From the NCBI RefSeq assembly GCF_001953885.1, contig NZ_MQUS01000012.1, positions 206,258-270,257 on the forward strand: a DNA stretch of 64,000 nt, read 5' to 3'. The translations under genes and the position numbers were made by a program. Below the pieces are notes generated by a model. That model was not told the DNA's origin, did not search any database, and was given only the letters and a program-made list of their open reading frames with translations. Position 1 is the stretch's first letter. Each line of letters starts with the position of its first letter. Below are positions 52,848 to 61,205 of the stretch, one piece after another. Source of the DNA: Streptomyces sp. IMTB 2501 (GTDB lineage Bacteria > Actinomycetota > Actinomycetes > Streptomycetales > Streptomycetaceae).

Positions 52848-53591
52848 ATGATCAGCGCGTGGAGCACGGCGACCGGCAGGGCCCTCAGAGCGGTCCGGAG
52901 CACATCGGCACCCCTGACATACGGCCTCATCGCCCTGTGCTGTCTGCTCTTCGTCCTGGGCCCGGCCTCGGGTCTCACGCCCGGATACGGCACCGGGGAC
53001 GCCCTGCTCACCGCGCAGCGCGCGTACTTCCGGCGCTGGGGTGTGGTCCCGGCCGAGCTGTTCGCCCGGCCGGTGCGCGAGGCCCTGACCCCCGCCACGG
53101 CCCTGTTCGTGCACGGCAGCTGGGTGCATCTGCTCGGCAACATGCTCTTCCTCTTCGTCTTCGGCGCGATGACCGAGGAACGGATGGGCCGGGTCGAGTT
53201 CACCCTCTTCTACGTCGGCTGCGGATATCTGGCCCTGCTGGGCTACGCGGCCGCCAACGCCACCTCCGAGCAGTCGCTGGTCGGCGCCTCCGGGGCGATC
53301 TCGGCGGTCCTCGGAGCGTTCCTCTACCTGTTCCCCCGCGCCCGCGTCACCAGTCTTCTGCCGTTCCTGTTCTTCCTGCCGCTCAGGTTTCCCGCGTGGA
53401 TCGTGCTGCCGTTCTGGGCGGCCCTGCAGTGGGCGGCGGCCGAGCAGACCTCCGACGGCCCCGGGGTGGCGTATCTGGCCCACCTGGTCGGCTTCGGGCT
53501 GGGCTTCGGCTACGCGTGGGTGCGATACGGCCGTGCGACTAGAGTGAAGTGCGCCCCAGCTCCGGCACCCGAGGGAGAGAACCAGCCGTGA
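52848..53591 (+). CDS. Rhomboid-family intramembrane serine protease
   Basis: A 247-residue membrane protease with about six helices. The catalytic Ser is in LVGASGAISAVLGAFL and the His in YLAHLVGFGLGFGY; the Asn/His of helix 2 is in HLLGNMLFLFVFG. It cleaves transmembrane substrates inside the lipid bilayer. The ATG at 52848 was chosen; a GTG two codons upstream is in frame. There is no ribosome site, so a leaderless start is likely. The stop overlaps the GTG of the next gene (GTGA), coupling a protease to an Lrp/AsnC effector domain. Confidence 0.9.
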   Translation: MISAWSTATGRALRAVRSTSAPLTYGLIALCCLLFVLGPASGLTPGYGTGDALLTAQRAYFRRWGVVPAELFARPVREALTPATALFVHGSWVHLLGNMLFLFVFGAMTEERMGRVEFTLFYVGCGYLALLGYAAANATSEQSLVGASGAISAVLGAFLYLFPRARVTSLLPFLFFLPLRFPAWIVLPFWAALQWAAAEQTSDGPGVAYLAHLVGFGLGFGYAWVRYGRATRVKCAPAPAPEGENQP

Positions 53592-53869
53592 TCACCGCGA
53601 TCGTCCTCATCAAGACCAGCGTGGACCGGATCCCCGAGATCGCGGAGCAGATCGCTTCGCTGGAATCGGTGAGCGAGGTTTTCTCCGTCACGGGTACGTA
53701 TGACTTGATCGCGATGGTCAGGGTGCGGCAGCACGACGATCTCGCCGATGTCATCCCCGGGCGCATCAGCAAGATTCCCGGGGTGGAGGGAACGGACACG
53801 CACGTGGCGTTCCGGACGTACTCCCAGCACGACCTGGAGGCGGCGTTCTCCATCGGGCTGGAGTCGTAG
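53588..53869 (+). CDS. Stand-alone Lrp/AsnC effector (RAM) domain protein
   Basis: A 93-residue protein that is only the ligand-binding ACT-like RAM domain of Lrp/AsnC regulators (VLIKTSVDRIPEIAEQIASL, VTGTYDLIAMVRVRQHDDLA), with no DNA-binding helix-turn-helix. Such SraM-like proteins can bind amino acids or oligomerise with full-length relatives. The GTG at 53588 overlaps the rhomboid stop. GGGAGAG lies nine bases upstream. Its partner is unknown; co-expression with rhomboid is its clearest clue. Confidence 0.9.
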   Translation: MITAIVLIKTSVDRIPEIAEQIASLESVSEVFSVTGTYDLIAMVRVRQHDDLADVIPGRISKIPGVEGTDTHVAFRTYSQHDLEAAFSIGLES

Positions 53870-53870
53870 C

Positions 53871-53895
53871 GGCGCCCCTACGTCTGCGGGGCGCC
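53871..53895. terminator. Bidirectional hairpin between convergent genes
   Basis: GGCGCCCC (53871-53878) and GGGGCGCC (53888-53895) pair perfectly with a 9-nt loop. It begins one base after the RAM-domain stop codon (53867-53869) and 20 bp beyond the end of the convergent PLP-enzyme gene. Confidence 0.75.
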
Positions 53896-53915
53896 GCCCC
53901 CGAGGCCGGTCCGGA

Positions 53916-55277
53916 TCACACCGCCGGGACGCAGCGGCCGTCCTCCGTCCTGTACGTCCACTTCGCACCCTCGGTCACCAGTTCCTTCACGGCGTCGACG
54001 AAGCGTTCCACGTGCTCGTCGGGGGTGCCCGCGCCGAAGCTCACACGGATGGCGTTGAGGGACTTCTCGCCGGGGGCCGCCTCGGGGGCGCCGCATTCGC
54101 CCTGGCTCTGGGGGTCGCTGCCGAGCAGGGTACGGACCAGGGGGTGGGCGCAGAAGAGGCCGTCGCGGACGCCGATGCCGTACTCGGCGGAGAGCGCCGC
54201 GGCGAAGTGGGAGCTGTTCCAGCCCTCCACCACGAAGGAGATCACGCCCACGCGCGGGGCGTCGTCACCGAAGAGGGACAGCACCTTCACCTGGGGGACG
54301 GCAGCCAGGCCCGCGCGGACCTCGGCGATCAGATGCTGCTCGCGGGCGACCAGGGTGTCCCAGCCGGCCTCGGTGAGCGCCTTGCAGGCGGACGCGATGG
54401 AGTAGGCGCCGATCACATTGGGCGACCCCGCTTCGTGCCGCGCGGCGCTCTCGTGCCACTCCACGTCCACACCGCCGTCCTGACGCCGGGTCACCTTGCG
54501 GCTGGCGCCGCCGCCCGCGAGGTACGGCTCGGCCGTGCGCAGCCAGTCGGCGCGGCCGGCCAGGACGCCGGAGCCGAAGGGGGCGTACAGCTTGTGGCCC
54601 GAGAAGGCGACCCAGTCGACGTCCAGGTCGCGGATGTCGACCGGGTGGTGCGGGGCCAGCTGGGCGGCGTCGAGGACGATCCGGGCCCCGTGCGCGTGCG
54701 CCGCGGCGGCCAGCTCGCGCACCGGCCACAGCTCGCCGGTGACGTTGGAGGCGCCGGTGACGCAGACCAGGGCCGGGCCGTGGGGGTCCCGGTCGGCGAG
54801 GGCCCGCTCCAGGGTCGCCACCGCCTGCCGCGGGGTGCGGGGGGCGTTGAGGTAGGTGACGTGCGCGTTCTGCCAGGGCAGCAGGGAGGCGTGGTGCTCG
54901 GTCTCGAAGACGAAGACCTGGCAGTCCGCGGGGAGGGTGCGGGCCAGCAGGTTCAGGGAGTCCGTGGTCGAGCGGGTGAAGACCACCTGGTCGTCGGCGC
55001 GGCAGCCGAGGAACTCGGCGACCGCCCTGCGGGCGTTCTCGAACAGGTCGGTGGAGAGCTGCGAGAGGTAGCCGGCGCCGCGGTGGACGCTGCCGTAGTA
55101 CGGCGCGTAGGCGGCCACGTCGTCCCAGACGCGCTGCAGGGCGGGGGCGCTGGCCGCGTAGTCGAGGGCCGCGTAGGTGACCTCGCCGCCGGTGACGAGC
55201 GGGACGGTGACATCCCGGCCCAGAACAGGCAACGGGGCACAAACGGACTGGTCGGCGGCAGCGGTGAAGACGGACAT
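53916..55277 (-). CDS. Class V PLP enzyme (cysteine-desulfurase-like aminotransferase)
   Basis: A 453-residue fold-type I PLP enzyme of the aminotransferase class V/NifS superfamily. The PLP Lys is in AFSGHKLYAPFGSG (about residue 238); the pocket has FTRSTTDSLNLLART and VLDAAQLAPHHPVD. Its closest general type is SufS/Csd-like desulfurase or selenocysteine lyase. The ATG at 55277 has CGGGAG seven bases upstream. The 380-bp leader contains a SAM-IV riboswitch, which strongly suggests a job in sulfur amino-acid metabolism, for example cysteine or homocysteine turnover. No Suf/Isc genes are adjacent. Confidence 0.88.
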   Translation of the reverse strand: MSVFTAAADQSVCAPLPVLGRDVTVPLVTGGEVTYAALDYAASAPALQRVWDDVAAYAPYYGSVHRGAGYLSQLSTDLFENARRAVAEFLGCRADDQVVFTRSTTDSLNLLARTLPADCQVFVFETEHHASLLPWQNAHVTYLNAPRTPRQAVATLERALADRDPHGPALVCVTGASNVTGELWPVRELAAAAHAHGARIVLDAAQLAPHHPVDIRDLDVDWVAFSGHKLYAPFGSGVLAGRADWLRTAEPYLAGGGASRKVTRRQDGGVDVEWHESAARHEAGSPNVIGAYSIASACKALTEAGWDTLVAREQHLIAEVRAGLAAVPQVKVLSLFGDDAPRVGVISFVVEGWNSSHFAAALSAEYGIGVRDGLFCAHPLVRTLLGSDPQSQGECGAPEAAPGEKSLNAIRVSFGAGTPDEHVERFVDAVKELVTEGAKWTYRTEDGRCVPAV

Positions 55278-55379
55278 GGGTGAACTCCCGTAGGGCAAGA
55301 CGGAATCGCCGTGCGAGCGGGCATGGCTCAAGCACGGAGACAAAGAGAAAAGGGGATGCGGAGGCGGGGCTCTGCGGCC

Positions 55380-55400
55380 CTATCGCATTCGCTTGCTCAC
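55380..55400 (-). other. Possible six-codon leader ORF after the riboswitch
   Basis: On the minus strand GGGAGCC is followed by GTG AGC AAG CGA ATG CGA TAG. It lies between the SAM-IV aptamer and the PLP-enzyme gene. It has a ribosome-site-like GGGAG at suitable distance, but a six-codon frame can arise by chance. Confidence 0.25.
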
Positions 55401-55416
55401 GGAAGGCTCCCTCGAC

Positions 55417-55433
55417 GACCAGGACCCCTGGTC
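55417..55433 (-). promoter_or_regulatory. Hairpin in the SAM-IV expression platform
   Basis: GACCAGG (55417-55423) and CCTGGTC (55427-55433) pair perfectly over 7 bp with a 3-nt loop. It lies just downstream of the aptamer on the minus strand and may switch with it. Confidence 0.5.
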
Positions 55434-55456
55434 CCGCGCTCCATCAGCAGCGCGCG

Positions 55457-55577
55457 AGGGGTCCGCGCTTGCCGTAGACCTCGCTGCCTACGACCTGGTC
55501 TTCACCCGGGGCACCCCGCCACGGACGGAGGGTTGCCGGACAGCCGGCCGGGGCCGAATGACTGTCGCTCATGACCT
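55457..55577 (-). ncRNA. SAM-IV riboswitch
   Basis: Read on the minus strand the leader has the conserved SAM-IV blocks in order: GGTCATGAGCGACAG, GGCCCCGGCCGGCTG, CCGGCAACCCTCC, GTGGCGGGGTGCCCCGGGTG, AAGACCAGG and GCAAGCGCGGACCCC. The AACCCTCC and GGTGCCCCGGGTGAAGACC segments are the SAM-binding core and pseudoknot of this actinobacterial class. It precedes a class V PLP gene by about 180 nt, so high SAM should reduce expression of that gene. Confidence 0.9.
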
Positions 55578-55603
55578 GGCACGTATCCTGCCATACGATC
55601 TTC

Positions 55604-55646
55604 GACGCGCAAGGCGCAGTCCGCCATCTGGACCGCGCCTTGCGTC
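55604..55646 (-). terminator. Hairpin terminator after trpD
   Basis: Left arm 55604-55622 and right arm 55630-55646 pair over about 17 bp (GACGC..AAGGCGC..GTCC) with a two-base bulge and one mismatch. It begins 15 bp past the trpD stop and lies just before the SAM-IV element of the next same-strand gene. Confidence 0.75.
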
Positions 55647-55660
55647 ACACCGTGCCGGTG

Positions 55661-56725
55661 TCAGCGGTTGGTGGCGGCCACCCAGCGCTCCAGCGTCCGC
55701 TTGGCGGCGCCCGAGTCGATGGACTCGGCGGCCCGGATCATGCCCGCGCGGAGCTGCTCCGTCAGGGACGCGTCCGTCGGCTGCAGCGCGACCAGCGCCG
55801 CCGCCGAGTTCAGCAGCACCGCATCACGCACCGCGCCGGTCTCGCCGTCCAGCAGGCGCCGGGCCACCTCCGCGTTGTACGCCGCGTCGGCGCCGCGCAG
55901 GGCCTCCACGGGGACGAGGTCGATACCGACGTCCCGTGGGTCGAAGGTCTCCTCGGTGACCTTGCCGTCGCGGACTACCCACACCCGCGAGGTGGTGGTG
56001 ACGGTCAGCTCGTCCAGCCCGTCGTCGCCCCGGAAGACCAGCGAGGAGTTGCCCCGCTCGGCGAGGACTCCGGCCACGATCGGCGCCATCCGGGGGTCGG
56101 CCACGCCAACGGCCTGGGAGCGCACCTTGGCCGGGTTGGTCAGCGGGCCCAGCACGTTGAAGGTCGTACGGATGCCCAGCTGGCCGCGGGCCGGGGCCAC
56201 ATGGCGCAGCGACGGGTGGAACTTCACCGCGAAGCAGATGGTGATGCCGGCTTCTTCGGCGACCTCCGCGACCCGCTTCGGGGTCAGGTTCAGATTGATC
56301 CCGAGCTTCTCCAGGACGTCGGAGGACCCGGAGGCGGAGGACGCGGCGCGGTTGCCGTGCTTGACGACCTTGGTGCCCGTGCCCGCCACGACGATCGACG
56401 ACATCGTGGAGATGTTCACCGTCTTGGCGCCGTCGCCGCCGGTGCCGACGATGTCGACGGCCGGACCCGGCACCTCGATCACGTTCGCGTGCTCATACAT
56501 CGTGCGGACGAGCCCGCTGATCTCCTCGACCGTCTCGCCCTTGGCTCTGAGGGCCACCATGAACCCGGCGATCTGCGCGTCGGTCGCCTCGCCGCTCATG
56601 ATCCGGTCCATCGCCCACGCGGTGTCGTCGGCGGACAGGTCCTGGCCGTTCAGCAGGCCGTTCAGCAGGGCGGGCCAGGAGCGGCCCGCCGCGGTGTCGC
56701 CTCCAGCGGGGGTCACAGCGCTCAT
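55661..56725 (-). CDS. trpD: Anthranilate phosphoribosyltransferase
   Basis: TrpD (354 residues) transfers phosphoribosyl from PRPP to anthranilate. The PRPP site is VDIVGTGGDGAKTVNIST with the DGAKTVN loop, the anthranilate site VVKHGNRAASSASGSSDVLE, and the fold ends with a Met/Ala-rich helix. The length is normal. It stands alone rather than in a trp operon: the fused anthranilate synthase lies 27 kb away. The ATG at 56725 has an AGGAGC upstream. A bulged hairpin follows before the riboswitch-controlled gene. Confidence 0.96.
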   Translation of the reverse strand: MSAVTPAGGDTAAGRSWPALLNGLLNGQDLSADDTAWAMDRIMSGEATDAQIAGFMVALRAKGETVEEISGLVRTMYEHANVIEVPGPAVDIVGTGGDGAKTVNISTMSSIVVAGTGTKVVKHGNRAASSASGSSDVLEKLGINLNLTPKRVAEVAEEAGITICFAVKFHPSLRHVAPARGQLGIRTTFNVLGPLTNPAKVRSQAVGVADPRMAPIVAGVLAERGNSSLVFRGDDGLDELTVTTTSRVWVVRDGKVTEETFDPRDVGIDLVPVEALRGADAAYNAEVARRLLDGETGAVRDAVLLNSAAALVALQPTDASLTEQLRAGMIRAAESIDSGAAKRTLERWVAATNR

Positions 56726-56794
56726 AGCCGCTCCTGGGTGTCGTACCTGCGAAATCAGGTGATGGATCCCACCCTATCGGCCGCCAGGCACAGC

Positions 56795-56829
56795 GAAGGG
56801 CCCCGTCCGGGAGTCGGACGGGGCCCTTC
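56795..56829 (-). terminator. Hairpin terminator after qcrB
   Basis: Arms 56795-56809 (GAAGGGCCCCGTCCG) and 56815-56829 pair perfectly over 15 bp with a GGAGT loop. It follows the qcrB stop by 24 bp and lies between it and the trpD start, closing the ctaE-qcrCAB transcript. Confidence 0.9.
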
Positions 56830-56852
56830 AGCGTGGCGTGGCGACGCGGGGA

Positions 56853-58490
56853 TCAGTGGTGGCCGTGGCCGCTCGTGATCTCCTTGTACTCCTCGACGGT
56901 CGGCTTCGGGATCTGGTTGTCCTCGCCGTAGTAGGCGTTGGACAGCTTCGCCCGGAGCTTCTCGGTGGCCGGCACCTTGCGCTCGACACCGTTCTCGTCG
57001 ACCGTCGGGCCGATCTCGGCCGGCTCGTACTGGTGGTGCGTGGTGAGGGTGTGCAGCTGCTCCTGGCTGAGCGGCTCGTGCACCTCGATGAACTCACCGT
57101 GCGGCAGACGCTTGATGATGCCGGTCTCGCGACCGTGCAGCACCTTCTCGCGGTCGCGGCGCTGCAGGCCCAGGCAGATCCGCTTGGTGATGAGGAACGC
57201 GAGGACCGGACCGACGAAGAAGAAGATCCGCACGAAGTAGGTGACGGCGTTGATCGACAGGTGGAAGTGCGTGGCCCACAGGTCGTTGCCGCCGCCGATC
57301 AGCAGCGTCAGGTACAGCGTCATCCAGGCGACGCCCAGACCGGTGCGCGTCGGGGCGTTGCGCGGGCGGTCCAGGATGTGGTGCTCGCTCTTGTCGCCGG
57401 TGACCCAGGACTCGATGAACGGGTAGACCGCGATCGCCACGAGGACCAGCGGGAAGATCACCAGCGGGATGAACACGCCCAGGACGAGCGTGTGACCCCA
57501 CAGGTTGATCTCCCAGCCCGGCATGAAGCGGATCAGGCCCTCGGAGAAGCCCATGTACCAGTCGGGCTGGGCGCCGGTGGACACCTGGTCCGGACGGTAG
57601 GGGCCCATGGCCCAGATCGGGTTGATCTGGGCGACCGCCGCGATGGCCGCGATGACACCGAAGACCAGGAAGAAGAAGCCTCCGGCCTTGGCCATGTAGA
57701 CCGGCAGCAGCGGCATGCCGACGACGTTCTTCTCGGTCTTTCCGGGACCCGCGAACTGCGTGTGCTTGTGGTAGAAGACCAGGATCAGGTGCCCCACCAT
57801 CAGGCCCAGCATGATGCCCGGCAGCAGCAGGATGTGGATCGAGTAGAACCGGGCGACGAAGTCGTGGCCGGGGAACTCGCCGCCGAAGAGGAAGAACGAC
57901 AGGTACGTGCCGACGATCGGCACGGACAGGATCGCGCCCTCCATGAAGCGGACACCGGTGCCGGAGAGCAGGTCGTCCGGGAGCGAGTAACCGGTGAAGC
58001 CGGTGAACATGCCGAGGACGAACAGCAGGAAGCCGAACAGCCAGTTGATCTCACGCGGCTTGCGGAACGCGCCGGTGAAGAACACGCGCATCATGTGCAC
58101 GAACATGCCGGCGAGGAAGATCAGCGCGGCCCAGTGGTGGATCTGCCGCATGAGCAGGCCACCGCGCACGTCGAAGGAGATGTGCAGGGTCGAGTTGAAC
58201 GCCTCGGACATCAGCTGTCCCTGCAGCGGGACATAGCTGCCGTGGTACGCCACCTCGTTCATCGACGGGTGGAAGAACAGCGTCAGATAGACACCCGTCA
58301 GGATGATGATGACGAAGCTGTACATGCACACTTCGCCCAACATGAACGACCAGTGGTCGGGGAAGATCTTGCGCATGTTGGACTTGGCCAGGGAGTAGAT
58401 CCCGAGCCGTCCGTCGGCCCAGTCGGCGATACGCTCGCCGGCCGGTGCCTTCCCGCGAGAGCGGGGCGTCTCGTTCGCTGCAGTACTCAT
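56853..58490 (-). CDS. qcrB: Cytochrome bc1 complex cytochrome b subunit
   Basis: QcrB (545 residues) is the quinol-oxidising membrane subunit of the actinobacterial bcc complex. It carries two pairs of heme-ligating His in helices B and D (around LHISFDVRGGLLMRQIHHW and the HILLLPGIMLGLMVGH region), the Qo-site GPYRPDQVSTGAQPDW-type PDWY motif (the PEWY of other cytochromes b is PDWY here), and about nine helices. The C-terminal extension ends in a His-rich tail (SGHGHH). The start overlaps the qcrA stop by 4 bp. With qcrA and qcrC it forms the bcc module that associates with the aa3 oxidase. Confidence 0.96.
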   Translation of the reverse strand: MSTAANETPRSRGKAPAGERIADWADGRLGIYSLAKSNMRKIFPDHWSFMLGEVCMYSFVIIILTGVYLTLFFHPSMNEVAYHGSYVPLQGQLMSEAFNSTLHISFDVRGGLLMRQIHHWAALIFLAGMFVHMMRVFFTGAFRKPREINWLFGFLLFVLGMFTGFTGYSLPDDLLSGTGVRFMEGAILSVPIVGTYLSFFLFGGEFPGHDFVARFYSIHILLLPGIMLGLMVGHLILVFYHKHTQFAGPGKTEKNVVGMPLLPVYMAKAGGFFFLVFGVIAAIAAVAQINPIWAMGPYRPDQVSTGAQPDWYMGFSEGLIRFMPGWEINLWGHTLVLGVFIPLVIFPLVLVAIAVYPFIESWVTGDKSEHHILDRPRNAPTRTGLGVAWMTLYLTLLIGGGNDLWATHFHLSINAVTYFVRIFFFVGPVLAFLITKRICLGLQRRDREKVLHGRETGIIKRLPHGEFIEVHEPLSQEQLHTLTTHHQYEPAEIGPTVDENGVERKVPATEKLRAKLSNAYYGEDNQIPKPTVEEYKEITSGHGHH

Positions 58491-59545
58491 CCGCGCTCCC
58501 AGAATGCAGGACCGACGGGCTCCTCGAAGTCGCCGAGCGCCTGGAGGTAACCCTCACTGTCCACGCCGATGTGCAGCTGCGGCAGGGCGTGGCCGGCGGG
58601 GCCGAAGATCACTCGGGCGCCGTCGGAGAGGTCGAAGGTGGACTGGTGGCACGGGCACAGCACGTGGTGCGTCTGCTGCTCGTACAGCGAGATCGGGCAG
58701 CCGACGTGGGTGCAGATCTTGGAGAAGGCGACGATGCCTTCGTGCGACCAGTCGAGCTCGCGCTTGTCCTTGATGTTGTCCGGCTGCAGCCGGACGATCA
58801 TCAGCGCGGCCTTGGCGATCTCCGTCTGGAACTCCTCGTCCGTCTCCTCCAGCCCGTCGGGCTTGGCGAAGGTGAGGGAGCCGACGGCGACGTCCTCGGG
58901 ACGCAGCGGCTGGTTGGTGTTCATGTTGACCAGGCGCTTGCCCTTGGCCCACATCGTGTGACGCAGCTTGGTCCCGGGCGCCGGGCCGAGCCCGCCGAGC
59001 AGCATGACGCCGGAGAGCGGCACCAGGGCCAGCGCGCCGAACATCGTGGTGCGGATCAGCTTGCGGCGGCCGAGCGCCGACTCCTTGGCCCCCTGGCGGA
59101 AGTCCGCGTGGACCTTCGCACGGACCTCGGGCGAGGCCTCGATGGGGTGACGGTCGTCGGCGACCTCCACGTCGGACATCAGGGTGCGGGCCCAGTGGAC
59201 CGCGCCCGCGCCGATGCAGAACAGCGCCACACCGAGGGTCAGGCCCAGCGCGAAGTTCATCGCGCTGAGGTGCCCGATCGGGAAGACGAAGATCGACTTG
59301 TCGTTCGGGATCACCAGGTAGGCGACGATGAAGGCGACGGTGGCCAGCATCGACACCGTGAACAGCAGGGCAACCATGCGCTCGGACCGCTTGGCGGCCC
59401 GCTCGTCGATGTCCTGGATCCGGTGCTCGTGCGGCGGCAGCCCCGGGTCGGAGAACGGGTTCTCCTCGTCCGCGACCGTCACCGCGCCGTGCGCGTGGTC
59501 CTGCTCAGCGGGCAGGTTCTCTTCTGGAATGTCTTGGCTACTCAT
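58487..59545 (-). CDS. qcrA: Cytochrome bc1 complex Rieske iron-sulfur subunit
   Basis: QcrA (352 residues) carries the [2Fe-2S] Rieske cluster with CTHVGCPI and CPCHQS providing two Cys and two His. The actinobacterial type has three membrane helices rather than one (about residues 58-75, 90-115 and 165-185), preceded by an acidic N-terminal region. It accepts electrons from quinol and passes them to the diheme cytochrome QcrC. The ATG at 59545 overlaps the qcrC stop, and its own stop overlaps qcrB, so qcrC-qcrA-qcrB is tightly coupled. Confidence 0.96.
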   Translation of the reverse strand: MSSQDIPEENLPAEQDHAHGAVTVADEENPFSDPGLPPHEHRIQDIDERAAKRSERMVALLFTVSMLATVAFIVAYLVIPNDKSIFVFPIGHLSAMNFALGLTLGVALFCIGAGAVHWARTLMSDVEVADDRHPIEASPEVRAKVHADFRQGAKESALGRRKLIRTTMFGALALVPLSGVMLLGGLGPAPGTKLRHTMWAKGKRLVNMNTNQPLRPEDVAVGSLTFAKPDGLEETDEEFQTEIAKAALMIVRLQPDNIKDKRELDWSHEGIVAFSKICTHVGCPISLYEQQTHHVLCPCHQSTFDLSDGARVIFGPAGHALPQLHIGVDSEGYLQALGDFEEPVGPAFWERG

Positions 59546-60354
59546 GACTTCTTGGCCTTTGCGGTCCGAGCGGCGACCCAGACGGCGACCACGATCAGCG
59601 CGCCGAGGCCGAAGATCCAGCCGAACAGACCCTCACTGACCGGCCCGAGGCCGCCCAGCTCCAGACCGCCCGGGTTCTCCGTCTTGTCGCCGTTGACCGC
59701 GTTCAGGTACGCGATGATGTCCTTCTTGTTCTTCGAAGACAGCGTGGTGTCGGGGAAGGACGGCATGTTCTGCGGGCCCGTCTGCATGGCCTCGTAGATG
59801 TGCTTCGGAGCGACACCCTCCAGGCTCGGAGCGAACTTGCCCTGGGTCAGGGCGCCGCCCTTGCCGGTGAAGTTGTGGCACTGCGCGCAGTTGGTGCGGA
59901 ACAGCTCGCCACCCTTGGCGATGTCCGCGCCGTCGGGGCCGTACTGGTCCTTGGTGGGCACGCTCGGGCCGGCGCCCAGCGAGGCGATGTAGGCGGCGAG
60001 CTGGTCGATCTGCGTCTGGTTGTAGACGACCTTCTTGCGCGGGACCTGGGCGCCCTGCATGGTGGCCGCGGGCATACGGCCGGTGCCGACCTGGAAGTCA
60101 ACGGCCGCGGCACCCACGCCGACCAGGCTGGGCCCGTCGGAGGAGCCCTGGCCACCGGTGCCGTGGCAGCTGGCGCAGCCGACCTCGTAGAGCTTCTTGC
60201 CCTCCTTGATGGTCAGGGACTGGGCGGAATCATCGGCCTGCGCCTTGCTCGCGGGCGCGAACGCGGCGTACAGCCCCCCAGTGGCCGCCAGCGCGAGGAG
60301 TAGGACGACGACCGCCGCCAGCGGATGGCGTCGTCGTGCGGAGAGCTTTTTCAC
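59542..60354 (-). CDS. qcrC: Cytochrome bc1 complex diheme cytochrome c subunit
   Basis: QcrC (270 residues) is the membrane-anchored diheme cytochrome c of the bcc-aa3 supercomplex. Heme-binding CASCHG and CAQCHN lie about 90 residues apart in two cytochrome c folds; the sixth ligands are Met residues near NMPSF and RMPAA. The N-terminal signal/anchor (AVVVLLLALAATGGLYAAF) and the C-terminal helix anchor it outside the membrane. GTG start at 60354. It lies between ctaE and qcrA, and carries electrons from the Rieske protein directly to the oxidase without a free cytochrome c. Confidence 0.96.
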   Translation of the reverse strand: MKKLSARRRHPLAAVVVLLLALAATGGLYAAFAPASKAQADDSAQSLTIKEGKKLYEVGCASCHGTGGQGSSDGPSLVGVGAAAVDFQVGTGRMPAATMQGAQVPRKKVVYNQTQIDQLAAYIASLGAGPSVPTKDQYGPDGADIAKGGELFRTNCAQCHNFTGKGGALTQGKFAPSLEGVAPKHIYEAMQTGPQNMPSFPDTTLSSKNKKDIIAYLNAVNGDKTENPGGLELGGLGPVSEGLFGWIFGLGALIVVAVWVAARTAKAKKS

Positions 60355-60417
60355 GGATTACCCCGGTGTCAGGATCTTCTGCGTCGGTGCTTCTGGATGT
60401 GCGGGAGCCGGTCCCGG

Positions 60418-61038
60418 CTACTTGATCAGGTAGATCGTGGCGAAAAGGCCGATCCAGACCACATCGACGAAGTGCCAGTAGTAGGACACGACGATGGCGG
60501 CGGTCGCCTGCTCGTGGGTGAACCTCTTGGCCATGTAGGTGCGGCCGAGGACGAACAGGAAGGCGATGAGGCCACCCGTCACGTGCATGCCGTGGAAGCC
60601 GGTGGTCAGGTAGAACACCGAGCCGTACGGGTCGGAGGACAGCGAGATGCCGTCCTTCTTCACCAGCTCCGTGTACTCGTAGATCTGACCGCCGATGAAG
60701 ATCGCACCCATGATGAAGGTGAGGATGAACCAGCCACGGAGCTTCTTCACGTCACCGCGCTCGGCCGCGAACACGCCGAGCTGGCAGGTGAGCGAGGAGA
60801 GCACCAGGATCGTGGTGTTCGTCGCCGAGAAGGGCACATTGAGCGCCTCGGCCATGTGCTTCCAGTGCGCCGGACCCGTCACCGATCGCAGGGTGAAGTA
60901 CATCGCGAAGAGGGCCGCGAAGAACATCAGCTCGGAACTCAGCCAGATGATGGTTCCGACGCTGGTGAGGTTCGGCCGGTTGACCGACGGGTGCGCGTGC
61001 CCGGTTTCTACTGTCGTTGCTGTCGCCACGACCGACAT
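60418..61038 (-). CDS. ctaE: Cytochrome c oxidase subunit III
   Basis: CtaE (206 residues) is the five-helix subunit III of the aa3 oxidase. Marks are SELMFFAALFAMYFTLRSV, GFHGMHVTGGLIAFLFVLGR and the C-terminal YYWHFVDVVWIGLFATIY. The ATG at 61038 lies inside a perfect 21-nt palindrome that could control its expression. The next genes on the same strand are qcrC, qcrA and qcrB; ctaF and ctaD lie about 2.5 kb away on the same strand, beyond a receiver-like gene and an L,D-transpeptidase gene. Divergent from the receiver-like gene. Confidence 0.96.
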   Translation of the reverse strand: MSVVATATTVETGHAHPSVNRPNLTSVGTIIWLSSELMFFAALFAMYFTLRSVTGPAHWKHMAEALNVPFSATNTTILVLSSLTCQLGVFAAERGDVKKLRGWFILTFIMGAIFIGGQIYEYTELVKKDGISLSSDPYGSVFYLTTGFHGMHVTGGLIAFLFVLGRTYMAKRFTHEQATAAIVVSYYWHFVDVVWIGLFATIYLIK

Positions 61039-61049
61039 TATGTCGGTCG
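61029..61049. promoter_or_regulatory. 21-nt perfect palindrome over the ctaE start codon
   Basis: CGACCGACAT (61029-61038) and ATGTCGGTCG (61040-61049) are exact complements around one central base. The ctaE ATG (61038-61036 on the minus strand) is part of the left arm. No Shine-Dalgarno sequence precedes it, so a regulator bound here or an RNA hairpin would directly mask the start. It does not match Rex, DasR or iron-box consensus that I know. Confidence 0.55.
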
Positions 61050-61205
61050 CTTATCCCGCCCTCACTCCGGGGGGTGCCGTTCGGAGTGTTGCTGCCCGCC
61101 GAACCGGTGTTGACGTGGTGTTCATGGGGACTTCGACGGGAGTAACATCCGCCCCGAACGGCCCTGTCCTTCCCGTCCGTACGACGCTGACGTCCCGGAG
61201 GAACC

